64,000 nt of DNA from Bacteroidia bacterium (GTDB lineage Bacteria > Bacteroidota > Bacteroidia > SpSt-205). The notes under the pieces were generated by a model, which worked only from the letters and a program-made list of their open reading frames with translations, was not told the DNA's origin and did no database searches. Shown here piece after piece: positions 1 to 13,710 of the stretch; the first letter of the stretch is position 1; each line of letters opens with the position of its first letter. The position numbers were made by a program, and so were the translations under genes. The stretch is from NCBI GenBank assembly GCA_026003215.1, contig BPGV01000001.1:1641729-1705728 (forward strand), in the 5' to 3' direction.

Positions 1-2
1 TA

Positions 3-1089
3 AAGGCAGATGTGGTTTGGCCCTTCTTGCTGGAACTGTACGAGGACTACAAAAAGGGTATTTTGCCCCACAAGCATTTTTTGCGAGCCGTTCGTCTGGT
101 AGAGTCGTATATATTTCGTCGGTTTGTATGTGGCATTCCTACTAATACTCTCAATAAGACCTTTGCAAGCTTTCCTCGCCATCTGGACAAGAAACGTTAT
201 TTGGAAAGCATAGAAGAACATTTTTTACGGTTGACGTCTAATCGGCGGTTTCCGCGTAACAGCGAGTTTGAAAAGGCTATCAAAGAGCGTGACTTATATA
301 CGGTTCGTAGGCGCTGTAAGTACCTCTTGCGCCGTTTAGAAAACCACGGCCGTAAAGAGCCTGTACTCGTCGAAGAGTATACGATTGAGCACATCCTGCC
401 GCAAAACGAGAACCTCTCCGAAGCGTGGCGCAAGGCCCTTGGGCCAGACTGGAAGCGCATCCAGCAAGAGTGGGTGCATACCCTCGGAAACCTTACCCTA
501 ACGGGCTACAACAGCGAATATAGCGACCGCCCTTTCCCTGAGAAGCGGGATATGCCCGGCGGCTTTCGGGAAAGCCCCTTACGCCTTAATCAAGGCCTGG
601 CAGAAGTAGCGGTCTGGAATGAAGAGGCCATCAAAGCCCGGGCCGACCGGCTGGCAAAGCTCGCCCTGGAAATCTGGCCTGAACCTCAACCTGCGGCACT
701 ATACCAGAGGGCGTGAGCACAGGCGCTACAGCATAGAGGATTTCCCTCGCCTTCTGGTGGGTCCCGCAGCTGAGCTGTTTCAAGCCTTCCGGAAAGAGGT
801 ACTCGCCCTCTCTCCCGAAGTCACCGAGGAGTTCCGTAAGCTATACATGGCCTATAAGGTAAGAGGCGCTAACTTCGTAAGTGTCGTGCCCCGCAAGGCC
901 TCCCTTCGGTTTTTCCTCAACCTAAACTTTGATGAAGTGCATGATCCACGCGGACTTTGTAGGGATGTAACGCATGTCGGCCGTTGGGGTACGGGCAATG
1001 TGGAGTTAAGACTTAGGCAGGCCGAAGATATAGACTATCTCCTAAGCTTAGTGCGTCGGGCATTTGAGAAACAAAGGGGTGTAGGATAG
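3..1089 (+). pseudogene. GmrSD-like DUF262/DUF1524 nuclease, C-terminal part with DUF5655 tail, frameshifted
   Basis: The reading frame is open at the left edge, so the DUF262 (ParB-like) N-terminus lies outside. The visible part ends in a DUF1524 HNH-like module with the IEHILPQ motif (about 385-405) followed by a TLGNLTLTGYN-type segment, as in modification-dependent GmrSD/type IV enzymes. That frame stops at 716. The next frame continues without a gap as a DUF5655-like domain (about 710-1085, with LYMAYKVRG and GLCRDVTHVGRWG), which is the usual C-terminal partner of DUF262/DUF1524 proteins. Removing one base near 705-713 (for example from the GGG) joins the frames. The family cuts foreign or modified DNA. 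Whether this is a dead gene or a sequencing error cannot be decided here. Confidence 0.75.
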
Positions 1090-1150
1090 CTAAGGTGGAC
1101 TGGACTTGCCTATCCCTTTTTGCAGGGAAGCGTTGTAATATTGCCTACTT

Positions 1151-2726
1151 ATGGCCAAGCGGAAGGGTACTCCAGTTCAGGCTGGGGACAACGGCGCTAC
1201 TGTCGGCTATGAAGTACAGCTCTGGCGGATGGCAGATGCTCTACGGGGCGCCATGGACGCCTCAGAGTACAAACACGTGGTATTGGGGCTTATTTTTCTC
1301 AAACACATATCCGAGGCTTTTGAAGAGCAGCGCGCCTTGATTGAAAAAGTTCAAAAAGAACTTTACGCAGACCCCGAAGACCCCGACGAATACTGTTCCG
1401 AAGGCGTTTTTTGGGTACCCCCTGAGGCCCGGTGGTCCTATATCCAGAGCCAAGCCCGCCAACCCCATATCGGCCAAATCATAGACAAAGCCATGGAGGC
1501 CATAGAGCGGGATAACCCCGCCCTCAAAGGCGTTTTACCCAAAGACTATGCGCGACCTGCTCTGGATAAAAACCGCTTGGGTCAGCTTATAGATTTGATT
1601 AGCTCTGTAAAGGTAGGCGGAAAAAGCGCTGAGGACCGAGATTTCTTAGGGCGGATTTATGAATACTTTTTGGCGCAGTTTGCCAGTGCAGAGGGACGCA
1701 AAGGGGGTGAGTTTTATACCCCGCGGTGTGTAGTTAAGCTGCTGGTGGAGATGATAGAACCCTATTGGGGGCGGGTGTATGACCCCTGCTGCGGTTCGGG
1801 GGGTATGTTTGTGCAGTCGGTAGCGTTTATTCGGGCGCATACGACAGGAAACGGCAACGGCGGCAAAGCCAAAGCCGACCTCTCCATCTACGGCCAGGAG
1901 TCCAACTACACTACTTGGCGCCTCGCTAAAATGAACCTCGCCTTGCGCGGGATTGAAGGCCAAATCAAGCATGGGGATACCCTCCGCGACGATAAGTTCC
2001 CCGACCTGAAGGCTGATTTCATTTTAGCGAATCCGCCTTTCAACATGAAGGACTGGGGTGGTGAGCAGCTACGACAAGATAAACGTTGGAAGTATGGGGT
2101 TCCTCCTGTGAATAACGCCAACTTTGCGTGGGTACAGCATATCATTTATCACTTGGCGCCGGATGGCGTAGCGGGGTTTGTCCTGGCGAACGGGTCGCTT
2201 TCCAGCAACCAGGGCGGAGAAGGCGAGATACGGCAGGGCATCGTAGAGGCTGACCTGGTAGATTGTATCGTAGCGCTACCGGGGCAGCTTTTTTATTCTA
2301 CCCAGATACCCGCGTGCCTGTGGTTTTTGGCGCGCAATAAGGCCGATAAGCGCTTCAGGGACCGGCGGGGACAAGTGCTCTTTATAGATGCGCGTCGGAT
2401 GGGCCGCATGGTGGACCGAACCCACCGCGAGCTCACCGACGAGGAGATCCAAAAGATCGCCCGTACCTACCACGCCTGGCGCGGGGAGAAGGATGCGGGC
2501 GAATACCAAGACGTCCCCGGCTTCTGCAAGAGCGCGACGCTTGAGGAGATCCGCAAGCACGGCTACGTGCTCACGCCGGGCCGCTACGTAGGCGCGCCGC
2601 CGCAAGAAGAGGACGACGAGCCCTTCGAAGAGAAGATGCAGCGGCTGGTGGCGCAGCTTCGCGAACAGCAGGCCGAGGCGGCGCGGCTGGATGCCGCGAT
2701 CGAGGCCAACCTGAAGGAGCTTGGGT

Positions 2727-2737
<11 letters not shown>
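1151..2737 (+). CDS. hsdM: Type I restriction-modification system DNA methyltransferase subunit HsdM
   Basis: A 528-residue N6-adenine methyltransferase, the usual HsdM length. It has an N-terminal HsdM helical domain, SAM-binding motif [11 protein letters not shown] (residue 211 on) and catalytic motif IV NPPF (294-297). With HsdS it methylates a bipartite site; with HsdR it forms the restriction complex. The stop overlaps the start of hsdS1, as in most hsd operons. The last ~60 residues ([18 protein letters not shown] onwards) are repeated in decayed form at 3985-4189. The 3' third is more GC-rich than the host genes around it, which together with the island context suggests horizontal transfer. 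Confidence 0.95.
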
Positions 2738-3980
<1,243 letters not shown>

Positions 3981-3984
3981 AAGG

Positions 3985-4189
3985 TGACCTGATGAAACCC
4001 GCAAACGTAGCTACCTTCTTACCTTTGGCCGCTATGTGGGCGCACTTTCACAAGAAAGCAATCACAAAACCGTTTGACGAGCAGATGAAACGGCTCAGAG
4101 TCCCGCTGAAGGAACAAATGGCAGAGGCCCGCCGCTTGGAAGAAGCCATCTGGGAAAACCTGGGGGAGCTTGGCTATGGCCACCGTTAG
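3985..4189 (+). pseudogene. Remnant of the 3' end of a second hsdM
   Basis: Directly after the native hsdS1 stop the translation reads [19 protein letters not shown] (3988-4044), matching the HsdM C-terminal segment [19 protein letters not shown] different frame then continues [10 protein letters not shown] and ends [15 protein letters not shown], matching the HsdM end [11 protein letters not shown]. So about 60 codons of another hsdM survive, with a frameshift between about 4044 and 4070. The stop (4187-4189) overlaps an ATG at 4176 that opens the first copy of the ImmA gene start. It is inferred that an hsdM-hsdS unit was placed in front of, or replaced, most of an older hsdM. Confidence 0.8.
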
Positions 4190-4287
4190 AGTGACACCTA
4201 ACCCGCAAGTGCTAACTTAGCTTTGCAGAGCCATGGCAGAGACACCACTTTCGGTTAGAGTGACACCTAACCCGCAAGTGCTAACTT
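4185..4287 (+). repeat. 34-bp direct repeat duplicating the ImmA gene start
   Basis: Positions 4185-4218 and 4254-4287 are identical over 34 bp, 69 bp (23 codons) apart. The first copy is read from ATG 4176 as a 14-residue peptide [14 protein letters not shown] ending in TAG at 4218. The second copy, from ATG 4233, reads [18 protein letters not shown] and continues into the ImmA gene. It looks like a tandem duplication of the original start in which the first copy became a short upstream ORF overlapping the hsdM remnant. Confidence 0.85.
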
Positions 4288-5392
4288 GGGCAGTTAAACG
4301 GGTCCCAGCAGAGCGCCTACAGAAATTCCCGCACTTGGATGATTGGCTTTCTGGGGCAGAGAAGCCTACACTGCGCCAGCTGGAGGACTTGGCTAAGGCT
4401 GTCGGGGTGCCCTTCGGCTATTTCTTCCTGCCTGAGCCCCCCAAAGAAGAACTCCCGCTGCCTTACTTCCGCACCATAGAACAAAGTACTCCTGCGGCTT
4501 TTAGTCCGGAGCTCGTAGAAACGCTTTATCTGATGCAACGCCGCCAGGGATGGATGCGCGAGTACCTTATAGAACGGGGGCATGCGCCGTTGCCTTTTGT
4601 CGGTTCTGCCCAGCCAAGCAGCTCCCCCAAGCGGTAGCTCATGCTATGCGCGAAGCCCTAAAGCTTGAGACGACATGGGCGGCTTCTCTCCCTACGTGGA
4701 CGGATGCCCTGCGTACCTTATGCCAGAGAGCCGAGGAAGCAGGCATACTCGTGGTTATCAACAGCATAGTAGGGAATAATACACACCGCAAGCTTTCTGT
4801 GGCGGAGTTTCGGGGGTTTGTGCTGGTGGATGCGTATGCTCCGCTGGTATTCCTAAATGGAGCTGACAGCAAAGCGGCTCAGATGTTCACCTTAGCCCAT
4901 GAGTTAGCTCATGTGTGGCTGGGGTACAGCGCTTCGTTTGACTTATACGAGCTGCAGCCGGCCCACGATGCGATAGAGCAGGCATGTAATCGGATTGCGG
5001 CAGAGTTTTTAGTGCCGGCGCAGCCTTTCCAGGAGTTTTGGCCCGAAGCTAAGAGGCGGCCAAAGCCGTTTCAAGCGTTGGCGCGGCGCTTCAAGGTTAG
5101 TGCAATTGTCGCGGCCAGGCGGGCCCTTGACCTCCGGCTCATAGCCCAAGAGGAGTTTCGGGCTTTTTACCACGACTACATCCGCCGCGAGCAGCGAGCG
5201 GCCCCTTCCGCCGAAGGAGGCGGCGACTTCTATGCCACCCAGATACCCCGGCTGGGACGGCGCTTTGCTGAGGTGGTTATGCAAGCCGTAAAAGAAGGGT
5301 CTTTGCTGTACCACGAAGCCTACAGACTAACAGGGCTGTATGGGCGCACCTTTGATAAGCTGGCCGAAGCGCTCCACCGCAAAAAGCCGTGA
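4233..5392 (+). pseudogene. XRE-type/ImmA-IrrE metallopeptidase antitoxin-like protein, frameshifted
   Basis: The first half carries a helix-turn-helix-like region (LRQLEDLAKAVGVPFGYFFLPEPP) typical of XRE-ImmA proteins. The second half has the ImmA/IrrE zinc-peptidase motif HELAH (about 4900-4914) and a C-terminal domain. The first frame ends at 4637; the second is open well before that and runs to 5392. Adding one C to the C5 run at 4624-4628 restores a continuous reading (QPSSSPQAVAHAMREAL), so the lesion is a single homopolymer change and could be a sequencing error. The stop overlaps the GTG of the PIN-like gene (GTGA at 5389-5392). This pair of families is a known toxin-antitoxin-like association beside restriction loci; the role here is inferred. 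Confidence 0.85.
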
Positions 5393-5898
5393 ATCCTTCA
5401 CCGCTGCCATATCTCCTGGACACCAGCGTTTTTATTGAAGCTCACCAGCGCTATTATGGCTTTGACATCGCGCCCGGATTTTGGGAAGCACTTTTACGGT
5501 ATGCCCAGCAAGGGTATCTACTCAGTATTGACCGCGTAAGCGACGAACTCCTTCGCCAGCAGGACGAGTTGGCCAAATGGGTAACAAAGCATTTCGCTGG
5601 CTACTTTCTAAGCACTAAGAAGGACGAAAGCATCCTGGACGCTTACCAAGCTGTGATAAACTGGGCAGTAAGTGAAAAACGATATACCCAAGCCGCCAAA
5701 AGAGAATTCGCCGAAGCGACTAATGCGGATGCGTGGATTGTGGCGTATGCCCGGGCGAAGGGCTGCAGGGTGGTCACGCAGGAAGTCAGCGCCCCGTACT
5801 CCAAGACCACAATCAAAATACCGGACGTTTGCCAAGCGTTCAACGTGGCGTGCATCAATACCTTTGAAATGATGCGTAGGCTGGGTATCAGGTTATGA
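5389..5898 (+). CDS. DUF4411 PIN-like ribonuclease (probable toxin)
   Basis: A 169-residue PIN-like protein. Conserved acids are an early Asp in LLDTSVFIEA, a central acidic position (VSDELL) and DAWIVAYA near the end, the pattern expected for metal-dependent PIN RNases of the DUF4411 family. It starts at GTG 5389, overlapping the ImmA stop, so translation is probably coupled. DUF4411 genes commonly follow XRE-ImmA genes and are treated as toxin partners; activity here is not shown. Its sequence is intact, while its partner has a frameshift. Confidence 0.8.
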   Translation: MNPSPLPYLLDTSVFIEAHQRYYGFDIAPGFWEALLRYAQQGYLLSIDRVSDELLRQQDELAKWVTKHFAGYFLSTKKDESILDAYQAVINWAVSEKRYTQAAKREFAEATNADAWIVAYARAKGCRVVTQEVSAPYSKTTIKIPDVCQAFNVACINTFEMMRRLGIRL

Positions 5899-5910
5899 AC
5901 CGCAGAGTAG

Positions 5911-5918
5911 TATATTTG
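5911..5918 (+). promoter_or_regulatory. TAnnTTTG -7 box upstream of hsdS2
   Basis: TATATTTG, 13 nt before ATG 5932, with GGAGG between box and start. It matches the Bacteroidota -7 consensus. Unlike most other boxes in the window, this one leaves room for a ribosome binding site. Confidence 0.4.
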
Positions 5919-5931
5919 GAGGAGCACGCCT

Positions 5932-7316
<1,385 letters not shown>

Positions 7317-7320
<4 letters not shown>

Positions 7321-9587
7321 TTGGGATTAGGAAAATCATACGCTTACGCAACGGTGGGATTTTCCGCGATTTCCAATGGCCCACGGACTTGCCAGAGTTC
7401 GGGCGCTACAACCTGATTTATGGATGGAACGGTACTGGCAAGACTACGATCAGCCGTATCTTGCGAGCCCTTGAGCTCCGCCAGCAGCCAGATGGCGAGG
7501 TCGTGCTCTGTGTTGACAACGGTAATGTGTGTGCCAAAGATTTTCTGAACCCCAAGCTTTCAATCAGGGTTTTTAACCGCGATTTCATTTATGAGAATGT
7601 GTTTCGTACAGGTGGTGGGGATATCCCACCGATTTTTGTTCTGGGCAAGGAGAGTATCGAAAAACAGCAAAGGCTGGACACGCTTAAAGCTCAGCGAACA
7701 GGGAAGCAGCAAGAGCTGGACGCTGCCAAACGGACCAAGGAACAGGCTGAACAGGAGCTTGACAAGCACTGCATCAATCAAGCCAAGCGCATTAAAGAGA
7801 CCCTCCGCCGCAAGGGAAGCGCGTATAACGAATACGATAAGCGGCGTTATCGGGACAGGGCACAGCAGATGGCGAGCGAAGGAGATGCGTCCGAGTATAG
7901 ATTGGATGCCGCCACGCGTGATGACCTGCTGCGGCAGCATGAGGCCACTCAGAAATCGAAGGTTGCAGAGGTGTCGTACCAACTACCAGATTTGCAACAA
8001 CTGGCAGCCGAAGTCCGCCAGATGATGCAAAAAACCGTTGTCTCGTCGGCTATCCAGAACCTAAAGGATGATTCTGTGCTTGCGGACTGGGTGCGACATG
8101 GGCTGGCGTTGCATAAGGATCGAAAGTCAAACAAATGTCTCTTTTGCGAACAACCGCTGCTTGAAAACCGCCTCAAAGACCTGGAGGCGCATTTCAACAC
8201 TGAATATGAGCGGTTCCTGCAGGGGCTCGAAGATTACATTCGCCGGCTGAAAGCACTCGAGGAGCAGGCAGCCGGGGTGAAACTCCCCCACCGGACTGAA
8301 CTATATGACGATTTAGCAGCGGAGTACGACGGTGCGGAGCAAGCGCTGCGGCAGGCGCTTGACGCTGTGCGGAAATGTATCAGCGAGCTCATCAATGCCT
8401 TGAACGAGAAGAAGAGCCAGCCGTTCCGGGCATTGCCCCTAAGGGTCCAATTGGCATCCGTAGATAATAGCGTCGTGGATCGCGTGAACAATGTCATCCG
8501 TAAGCACAACAAAGCCTGCGACGAGTTTGACCAGAGAGTGCAGGAGGCACGCGACCGCTTGGCTCTGGACATGATCGCCGAGAGCTTAGAAGAGTTCGTC
8601 CAGCTTCAGAAAGCAGTTGAGAGCAAAAAAGCAGAAGTAGATCGAATTAGCAAGAAAATTGAAGAACTAACTCAAAAGATACGACAACTGGAAAGCGATA
8701 TTGTGGAGCATCGCAGGCCTGCTGAGGAGCTAAATGAAGACCTTCGCAAGTACCTCGGCCATGATGAGCTACGCTTAGAAATACAGGACACTGGATACAC
8801 GATTACGCGTCACGGCAAACCTGCACAAAATCTAAGCGAAGGCGAGATGACAGCTATTGCTCTGCTTTACTTCCTCAAGTCGCTGGAGGACCGTGGGTTC
8901 GACAAGAACAACGGCATCGTAGTGCTTGATGATCCAGTGTCAAGCCTCGATGCTCATGCCCTTTACTTAGCGTTTGCCTTTATTTGTCAGCGTACGGAAG
9001 GCTGCGGACAGCTGTTCATACTTACACATAACTTTACTTTCTTTAGGCAGGTGCGAAACTGGTTCCACCATCTCAAGGGCCAAAGGAAAAGCGACATTAC
9101 GAAACGACCCGCGCGCTTCTACATGCTGGATTGCGCGTATGAAAACGGCATACGATGTAGCAGAATCCGACTGCTTGATCCCCTTCTTGAGCAATACGAA
9201 TCTGAGTACCACTATTTGTTTGCGCGTATCTATCGCGCCGCCATGGACACTGGGACAGCGAGTTTGGAGCAAAATTACGAACTACCCAACATGGCCAGAC
9301 GTCTTCTTGAGGCATTTCTGGCTTTTCGCCAACCAGCGACTTCAGGCGGACTCTTGCAGAAGATGCAGGCAATAGTTTTTGATGAAGCAGAAAAAAATAG
9401 AATTCTCCGTTTTCTTCATACACACTCGCACAGCGACGCCGTTGGTGATCCCGGCCACGACCCGTCTCTTCTCGCTGAAGCCGGGTCTGTTCTAAAAGAT
9501 CTGTTGGAGCTCATCGAAACTCAGGATAAGGCTCACTATGATGAGATGGTCAAGCTTGTAACGGCTAAACCCGAGGAAGAGGATTAG
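7317..9587 (+). CDS. RloC-like AAA ATPase / anticodon nuclease with zinc hook
   Basis: A 756-residue protein of the AAA_13 family. It has Walker A GWNGTGKTT (residue 36 on), long coiled coils, a Rad50-like CxxC zinc hook (Cys274, Cys277), an ABC signature NLSEGEMTA (about 505), Walker B with D-loop VVLDDPVSSLD (about 535) and a C-terminal His-rich stretch HTHSHSD (about 700). Length, zinc hook and location between hsdS and hsdR fit RloC, a tRNA anticodon nuclease that guards type I restriction systems, rather than the shorter PrrC. Family knowledge places the nuclease triad in the C-terminal part; its residues are not identified with certainty here. Start overlaps the hsdS2 tail. Confidence 0.8.
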
Positions 9588-9797
9588 CAAATGGCGGCGT
9601 GCTTGACTGAAACCAATATCACCCTTTAGTGGATATACCAGGGTTTGCTTGCTGGTGCTATTAAGTGTCATACAGGCTGGATGGTGCTCTCGGTTGGGGT
9701 TATCGTGCTCTGCTGCGTTCCCCCTGCTGTGTCCTACCAAACCCCATCTGCGGACGGCTGAGCTATCTAAGCGAAAGCGGACGTATCTTTATTCCGT

Positions 9798-12700
9798 ATG
9801 GCACGGATTACCGAGGCGACGCTGGAGGAGGCGGCGTTGGAGTGGCTGCGGGGGTTAGGGTGGGAAACGACCACGGGTAGCGCCCTTGAGGGGGGGCAGC
9901 TCTTCAGTGAACGGGCCAGCCGTAGCGAGGTGCTCCTGCAAGGCCGGCTCCAAGCGGCCATAGAGCGGCTCAACCCCGACCTCCCCGCCGAAGCCCACGA
10001 AGAAGCCCTCCGCACACTCAAGCACTTAGAGGGGGCCGACCTCCTCCAATCTAATCGGACCTTCCATCGCTACCTGACAGTGGGTGTTCCTGTGGAGTAC
10101 CGCATCCCCACTGGCGAGCTCCGCGGCGCCCAGGTGCAGCTGATACACTGGCACCAGCCCGACCAAAACGACTGGCTCGTCGTAAGGCAGTTTCCCGTAG
10201 TGGAGAATCGCCATCGTCGTCGGCCAGACCTCGTGCTCTTCGTAAATGGGCTCCCCTTAGCCGTGATGGAACTCAAAAATCCCGCTGACTCCCGTACAAG
10301 TGTCTTTGACGCATACCATCAGCTGAAAACGTACTGGTCAGAGCTGCCTTCCCTTTTCCAGTACAACGAGGTTTTGGTGGTATCGGATGGGACGGATGCT
10401 CGGGTAGGACCCATCGGGGCTGGGCCCGAGCATTTTAGGGTTTGGCGGCTATTGGATGGCGAACCTGACGCTTCAGAGCCCCCCAACCCCTTAGAGGGGC
10501 TGCTAAAGGGGTTATTTCGTAAGGAGGTTTTCTTGGCGTATGTGAAAAACGGTATTGTTTTTGAGCAGGCAGGAGGGGGCCAGCTGGTCAAGAAGATAGC
10601 GGCGTACCACCAGTTTGACGCGGCGCGCAAAGCGGTAGAGCGGACCTTAGCGCTTCGGCGGGCGGCTCAGTCGGGCTTGCCAAAAGAAAGCCGTATTGGG
10701 GTGGTTTGGCATACCCAGGGCTCCGGTAAGAGCCTCACGATGCTTTTTTATGTAGGGTGGATAGTGCGGGAGCCAGAGATGGCTAACCCCACCGTGGTGG
10801 TTTTGACCGACCGTAACGACCTGGACGATCAGCTTTTTGGGACTTTTGCTCGCTGTGCGGATAGCTTAGGACAGACGCCCGTCCAAGCGGAGAGTCGCCT
10901 TGACCTACAAAAACGGCTCGCTGTGCCCAGTGGGGGGATTGTCTTTACTACTATTCAAAAGTTCCTCCCCGAAGAGAAAGGCGCTCGGTATCCGTGCCTT
11001 TCTGACCGTTCTAATATTATAGTCATAGCCGATGAAGCCCACCGTAGTCAGTATGATTTTATAGACGGCTTTGCGCGTCATTTGCGTGATGCCCTGCCTA
11101 ATGCGTTATTTATAGGCTTTACAGGCACACCTATCGAAAAGTCCGACCGAAACACACGGGCAGTTTTTGGGGACTATATCGCTATTTACGACATAGAGCA
11201 GGCCGTAAAGGATGGGGCGACGGTGCCGATTTATTATGAGAGCCGCTTAGCGAAGTTATCTCTCCCTGAGGCGTACAAGCCTAAAATAGACGAGGCCTTC
11301 GAAGAACTCACCGAAAGTGAGGAGCAAGAGGAGAAGGAGAAGCTCAAGAAGAAGTGGGCGCAGTTAGAGGTGATTGTGGGGGCCGAGCCGAGGATAAGGG
11401 AGGTGGCGCGGGATATAGTGGAGCACTTTGAGCGGAGGTGTGAGGTCCTGGAAGGGAAGGGCATGATTGTATGCATGAGTCGGCGCATATGTGTGGCGCT
11501 GTACGAGGAGATTATCCGGCTGCGGCCTGCGTGGCATAGCGACAGAGACGAGGAAGGCGTGCTAAAGGTCGTCATGACTGGCTCGGCGAAAGACCCGCCC
11601 GAATGGCAGATGCACATTCGCACGAAGGAACGGCGCGAGCGGTTGGCGGACCGCTTCCGGGACCCGAAGGACCCTTTCCGGTTAGTGATTGTGCGGGATA
11701 TGTGGCTTACCGGCTTTGATTGCCCGAGTTTGCATACGCTGTACATAGATAAGCCCATGCAAGGCCATACCCTTATGCAGGCTATCGCCCGGGTCAATCG
11801 CGTCTTTCGGGATAAGCCGGCGGGCTTAGTGGTGGATTATTTAGGCTTGGTTGGAGCTCTGCGGCAGGCCTTAGCGGTCTATACAGAGAGTGGGGGGCGC
11901 GGGGCCCCGGCTTTAGACCAAGAGGAAGCTGTAAGGGAGATGCGCACGTACTATGAAGTATGCCGGGATATGTTTAGTGGGTTTGACTACTCGGCTGCCC
12001 TTAGCGGAGACCCGAGGGGGCCTTTGGTGCTTTTACCTGCGGCCCAAGAGCACATTTTGCAGGAGCCCGAGGGCAAAAAGCGCTTTACACAGGCGGTGCG
12101 CGCGCTTACCCGCGCCTTTGTGCGGGCTGTGCCCCATGAAGAGGCCCTGCGGCTGCGCGCTGAGATAGCCTTTTTTCAGGCGGTAGCTGCGGCCTTCCAC
12201 AAGCAGGCTTCCCCCACACCCTCCGCCAATAACTCCACAGAAGTAGCGTATGCTATTCGTCAGCTGGTCTCGCAGGCGATCGCACCCGAAGGCGTGATAG
12301 ATGTATTTGCTGCAGCGGGCCTGCATAAGCCGGATATTTCTATTCTTTCGGAGGAGTTTCTCGCAGAAGTCAAGCGCATGCCGCATAAGCACTTGGCGGT
12401 CGAGGTGCTACAGAAGCTCCTCCGGCAGGAGATACGACAGGTCTTCCGAAAAAACGTAGTACAAGAGCGCACTTTTTCTGAGCGGTTAGAAGAGCTGCTG
12501 GAGCGCTATCAGAAACGTATCGTGGATGTGATAGAGGTGGTGGAAGCACTTATTGGCTTGGCGCGCGAGATGCGGGAGAGTGCCGCTCGTGGGGAAAAGC
12601 TGCATCTGACCCCAGAAGAGGTAGCCTTTTACGATGCCTTGGCGGCCAGCGAGAGTGCCCAGCAGCTCCTGGGTGATGTTACCCTACGACAAATCGCCCA

Positions 12701-12890
12701 AGAACTCACGCAAGTCATACGAGCAAATGTGACCATAGATTGGATGTATAGAGAACAGGTGCGGGCCGATCTGCGCAAAAAGGTTAAACGGCTCTTGCGG
12801 AAGTACAACTACCCTCCCGATAAAACCGAAAAAGCTACCGATACCGTACTGGAACAGGCCGAGGTATTGGCGGAGGCCTGGGCTGCATAG
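9798..12890 (+). CDS. hsdR: Type I restriction endonuclease subunit HsdR
   Basis: A 1030-residue translocase/nuclease. The N-terminal PD-(D/E)xK nuclease is visible as RPDLVLFV...MELKNP (about 141-163). The SF2 motor follows, with Walker A HTQGSGKS (about 304), DEAH box ADEAHR (about 411), FTGTP and the late motif [10 protein letters not shown]. The C-terminal ~300 residues are helical and should bind HsdM/HsdS. No frameshift is seen. It lies 210 bp after the RloC-like gene; a near-match promoter box TATCTTTA ends 6 nt before its ATG, so it may have its own promoter. It would serve hsdM/hsdS1. Confidence 0.95.
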   Translation: MARITEATLEEAALEWLRGLGWETTTGSALEGGQLFSERASRSEVLLQGRLQAAIERLNPDLPAEAHEEALRTLKHLEGADLLQSNRTFHRYLTVGVPVEYRIPTGELRGAQVQLIHWHQPDQNDWLVVRQFPVVENRHRRRPDLVLFVNGLPLAVMELKNPADSRTSVFDAYHQLKTYWSELPSLFQYNEVLVVSDGTDARVGPIGAGPEHFRVWRLLDGEPDASEPPNPLEGLLKGLFRKEVFLAYVKNGIVFEQAGGGQLVKKIAAYHQFDAARKAVERTLALRRAAQSGLPKESRIGVVWHTQGSGKSLTMLFYVGWIVREPEMANPTVVVLTDRNDLDDQLFGTFARCADSLGQTPVQAESRLDLQKRLAVPSGGIVFTTIQKFLPEEKGARYPCLSDRSNIIVIADEAHRSQYDFIDGFARHLRDALPNALFIGFTGTPIEKSDRNTRAVFGDYIAIYDIEQAVKDGATVPIYYESRLAKLSLPEAYKPKIDEAFEELTESEEQEEKEKLKKKWAQLEVIVGAEPRIREVARDIVEHFERRCEVLEGKGMIVCMSRRICVALYEEIIRLRPAWHSDRDEEGVLKVVMTGSAKDPPEWQMHIRTKERRERLADRFRDPKDPFRLVIVRDMWLTGFDCPSLHTLYIDKPMQGHTLMQAIARVNRVFRDKPAGLVVDYLGLVGALRQALAVYTESGGRGAPALDQEEAVREMRTYYEVCRDMFSGFDYSAALSGDPRGPLVLLPAAQEHILQEPEGKKRFTQAVRALTRAFVRAVPHEEALRLRAEIAFFQAVAAAFHKQASPTPSANNSTEVAYAIRQLVSQAIAPEGVIDVFAAAGLHKPDISILSEEFLAEVKRMPHKHLAVEVLQKLLRQEIRQVFRKNVVQERTFSERLEELLERYQKRIVDVIEVVEALIGLAREMRESAARGEKLHLTPEEVAFYDALAASESAQQLLGDVTLRQIAQELTQVIRANVTIDWMYREQVRADLRKKVKRLLRKYNYPPDKTEKATDTVLEQAEVLAEAWAA

Positions 12891-12957
12891 ACCTTTTTGC
12901 CTATTTTCAAGCAGCTGAGCAGATGATAGAGTAGGTGCTCCATTTTTAAGAGGCGCA

Positions 12958-12965
12958 TAACTTTG
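12958..12965 (+). promoter_or_regulatory. TAnnTTTG -7 box of the SIMPL-domain gene
   Basis: TAACTTTG, exact match to the Bacteroidota -7 consensus, 8 nt before ATG 12974. A transcript from it would have almost no leader. Confidence 0.55.
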
Positions 12966-12973
12966 GCAGCAAT

Positions 12974-13708
12974 ATGAACGACAGCAAATATGTGAAAGCC
13001 CTTTTTATTAGCTTGGCGGTAGTACTCTCTGCAGTTATTTTGGGGTATGCCTGGGTAAAGAGTAAAGCCCCGCGTCACACTATTGCGGTGACGGGTTCGG
13101 CGCGAAAAGATTTTACGGCGGACCTTATTCGGTGGGAGGCCCGTATTTCACGCCTTGCCCCAGACCTGAAAACCGCCAACCAGCTGCTGGCCGAGGATAT
13201 AAGCTTTGTAAAAGCCTTCCTCGCTAAGTGGAACCTCAAAGAAGGGACTTGCCGCTTCACGCCTATTATGGCGCGGCGAAAGTATAAAAACACCTACAAA
13301 GAGGGCGACCTTGTTTCGGAGGAGTTTATCGGGTTTGAGGTAGAGCAGACGCTTATTGTGGAGTCGCCAGACATAGAGACAGTGGAAAAGATGATAGGGC
13401 AAATCGGGGAGATTATCAGTCGGGGGATAGAGTTTGAGGCAGGGGACCCGGAGTATTTTTATACTAAGCTGGTGGATTTGAAGCTCAGCTTATTGGAGAA
13501 GGCTGCTGAGGATGCACGGGCGCGAGCCCAGACGATAGCCACCACGGGGGGCGGTCGCTTAGGCAAGCTCATAGATGCCAGTATGGGAGTCTTTCAGATA
13601 ACCGCCCAAAATAGTAACGAACCCTTCGAATGGAGCGGCACCTTCAATACCAAAAGTAAGTACAAAACCGCTTATATCACGGTGCGTTTGGCGTATGAGC
13701 TGAGGTGA
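12974..13708 (+). CDS. SIMPL-domain (DUF541) envelope protein
   Basis: 244 residues with one N-terminal membrane segment (about 7-27, LFISLAVVLSAVILGYAW) and then a SIMPL domain. The domain begins ITVTGSA-like (IAVTGSARKDFTADLIRWEA) and ends ITVRLAYELR, as in YggE-type proteins. SIMPL proteins are periplasmic or surface proteins with poorly defined roles in stress or outer-membrane function. The gene is the first host-like gene after the restriction island and converges with the S9 peptidase (2 bp between stops), with no obvious terminator hairpin between. Confidence 0.85.
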   Translation: MNDSKYVKALFISLAVVLSAVILGYAWVKSKAPRHTIAVTGSARKDFTADLIRWEARISRLAPDLKTANQLLAEDISFVKAFLAKWNLKEGTCRFTPIMARRKYKNTYKEGDLVSEEFIGFEVEQTLIVESPDIETVEKMIGQIGEIISRGIEFEAGDPEYFYTKLVDLKLSLLEKAAEDARARAQTIATTGGGRLGKLIDASMGVFQITAQNSNEPFEWSGTFNTKSKYKTAYITVRLAYELR

Positions 13709-13710
13709 GG

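Noticed and set aside
4185-4287. Start of a CRISPR array or attachment site
   Set aside because: Only two copies, both coding in the same frame, with no spacer-like series; tandem duplication of a gene start explains it.
9588-9797. Possible small genes between the RloC-like gene and hsdR
   Set aside because: Frames of ~70-80 codons overlap hsdR or lie antisense, have no recognisable motif and no good start context. The region was left as spacer with a near-match promoter box (TATCTTTA at 9784).
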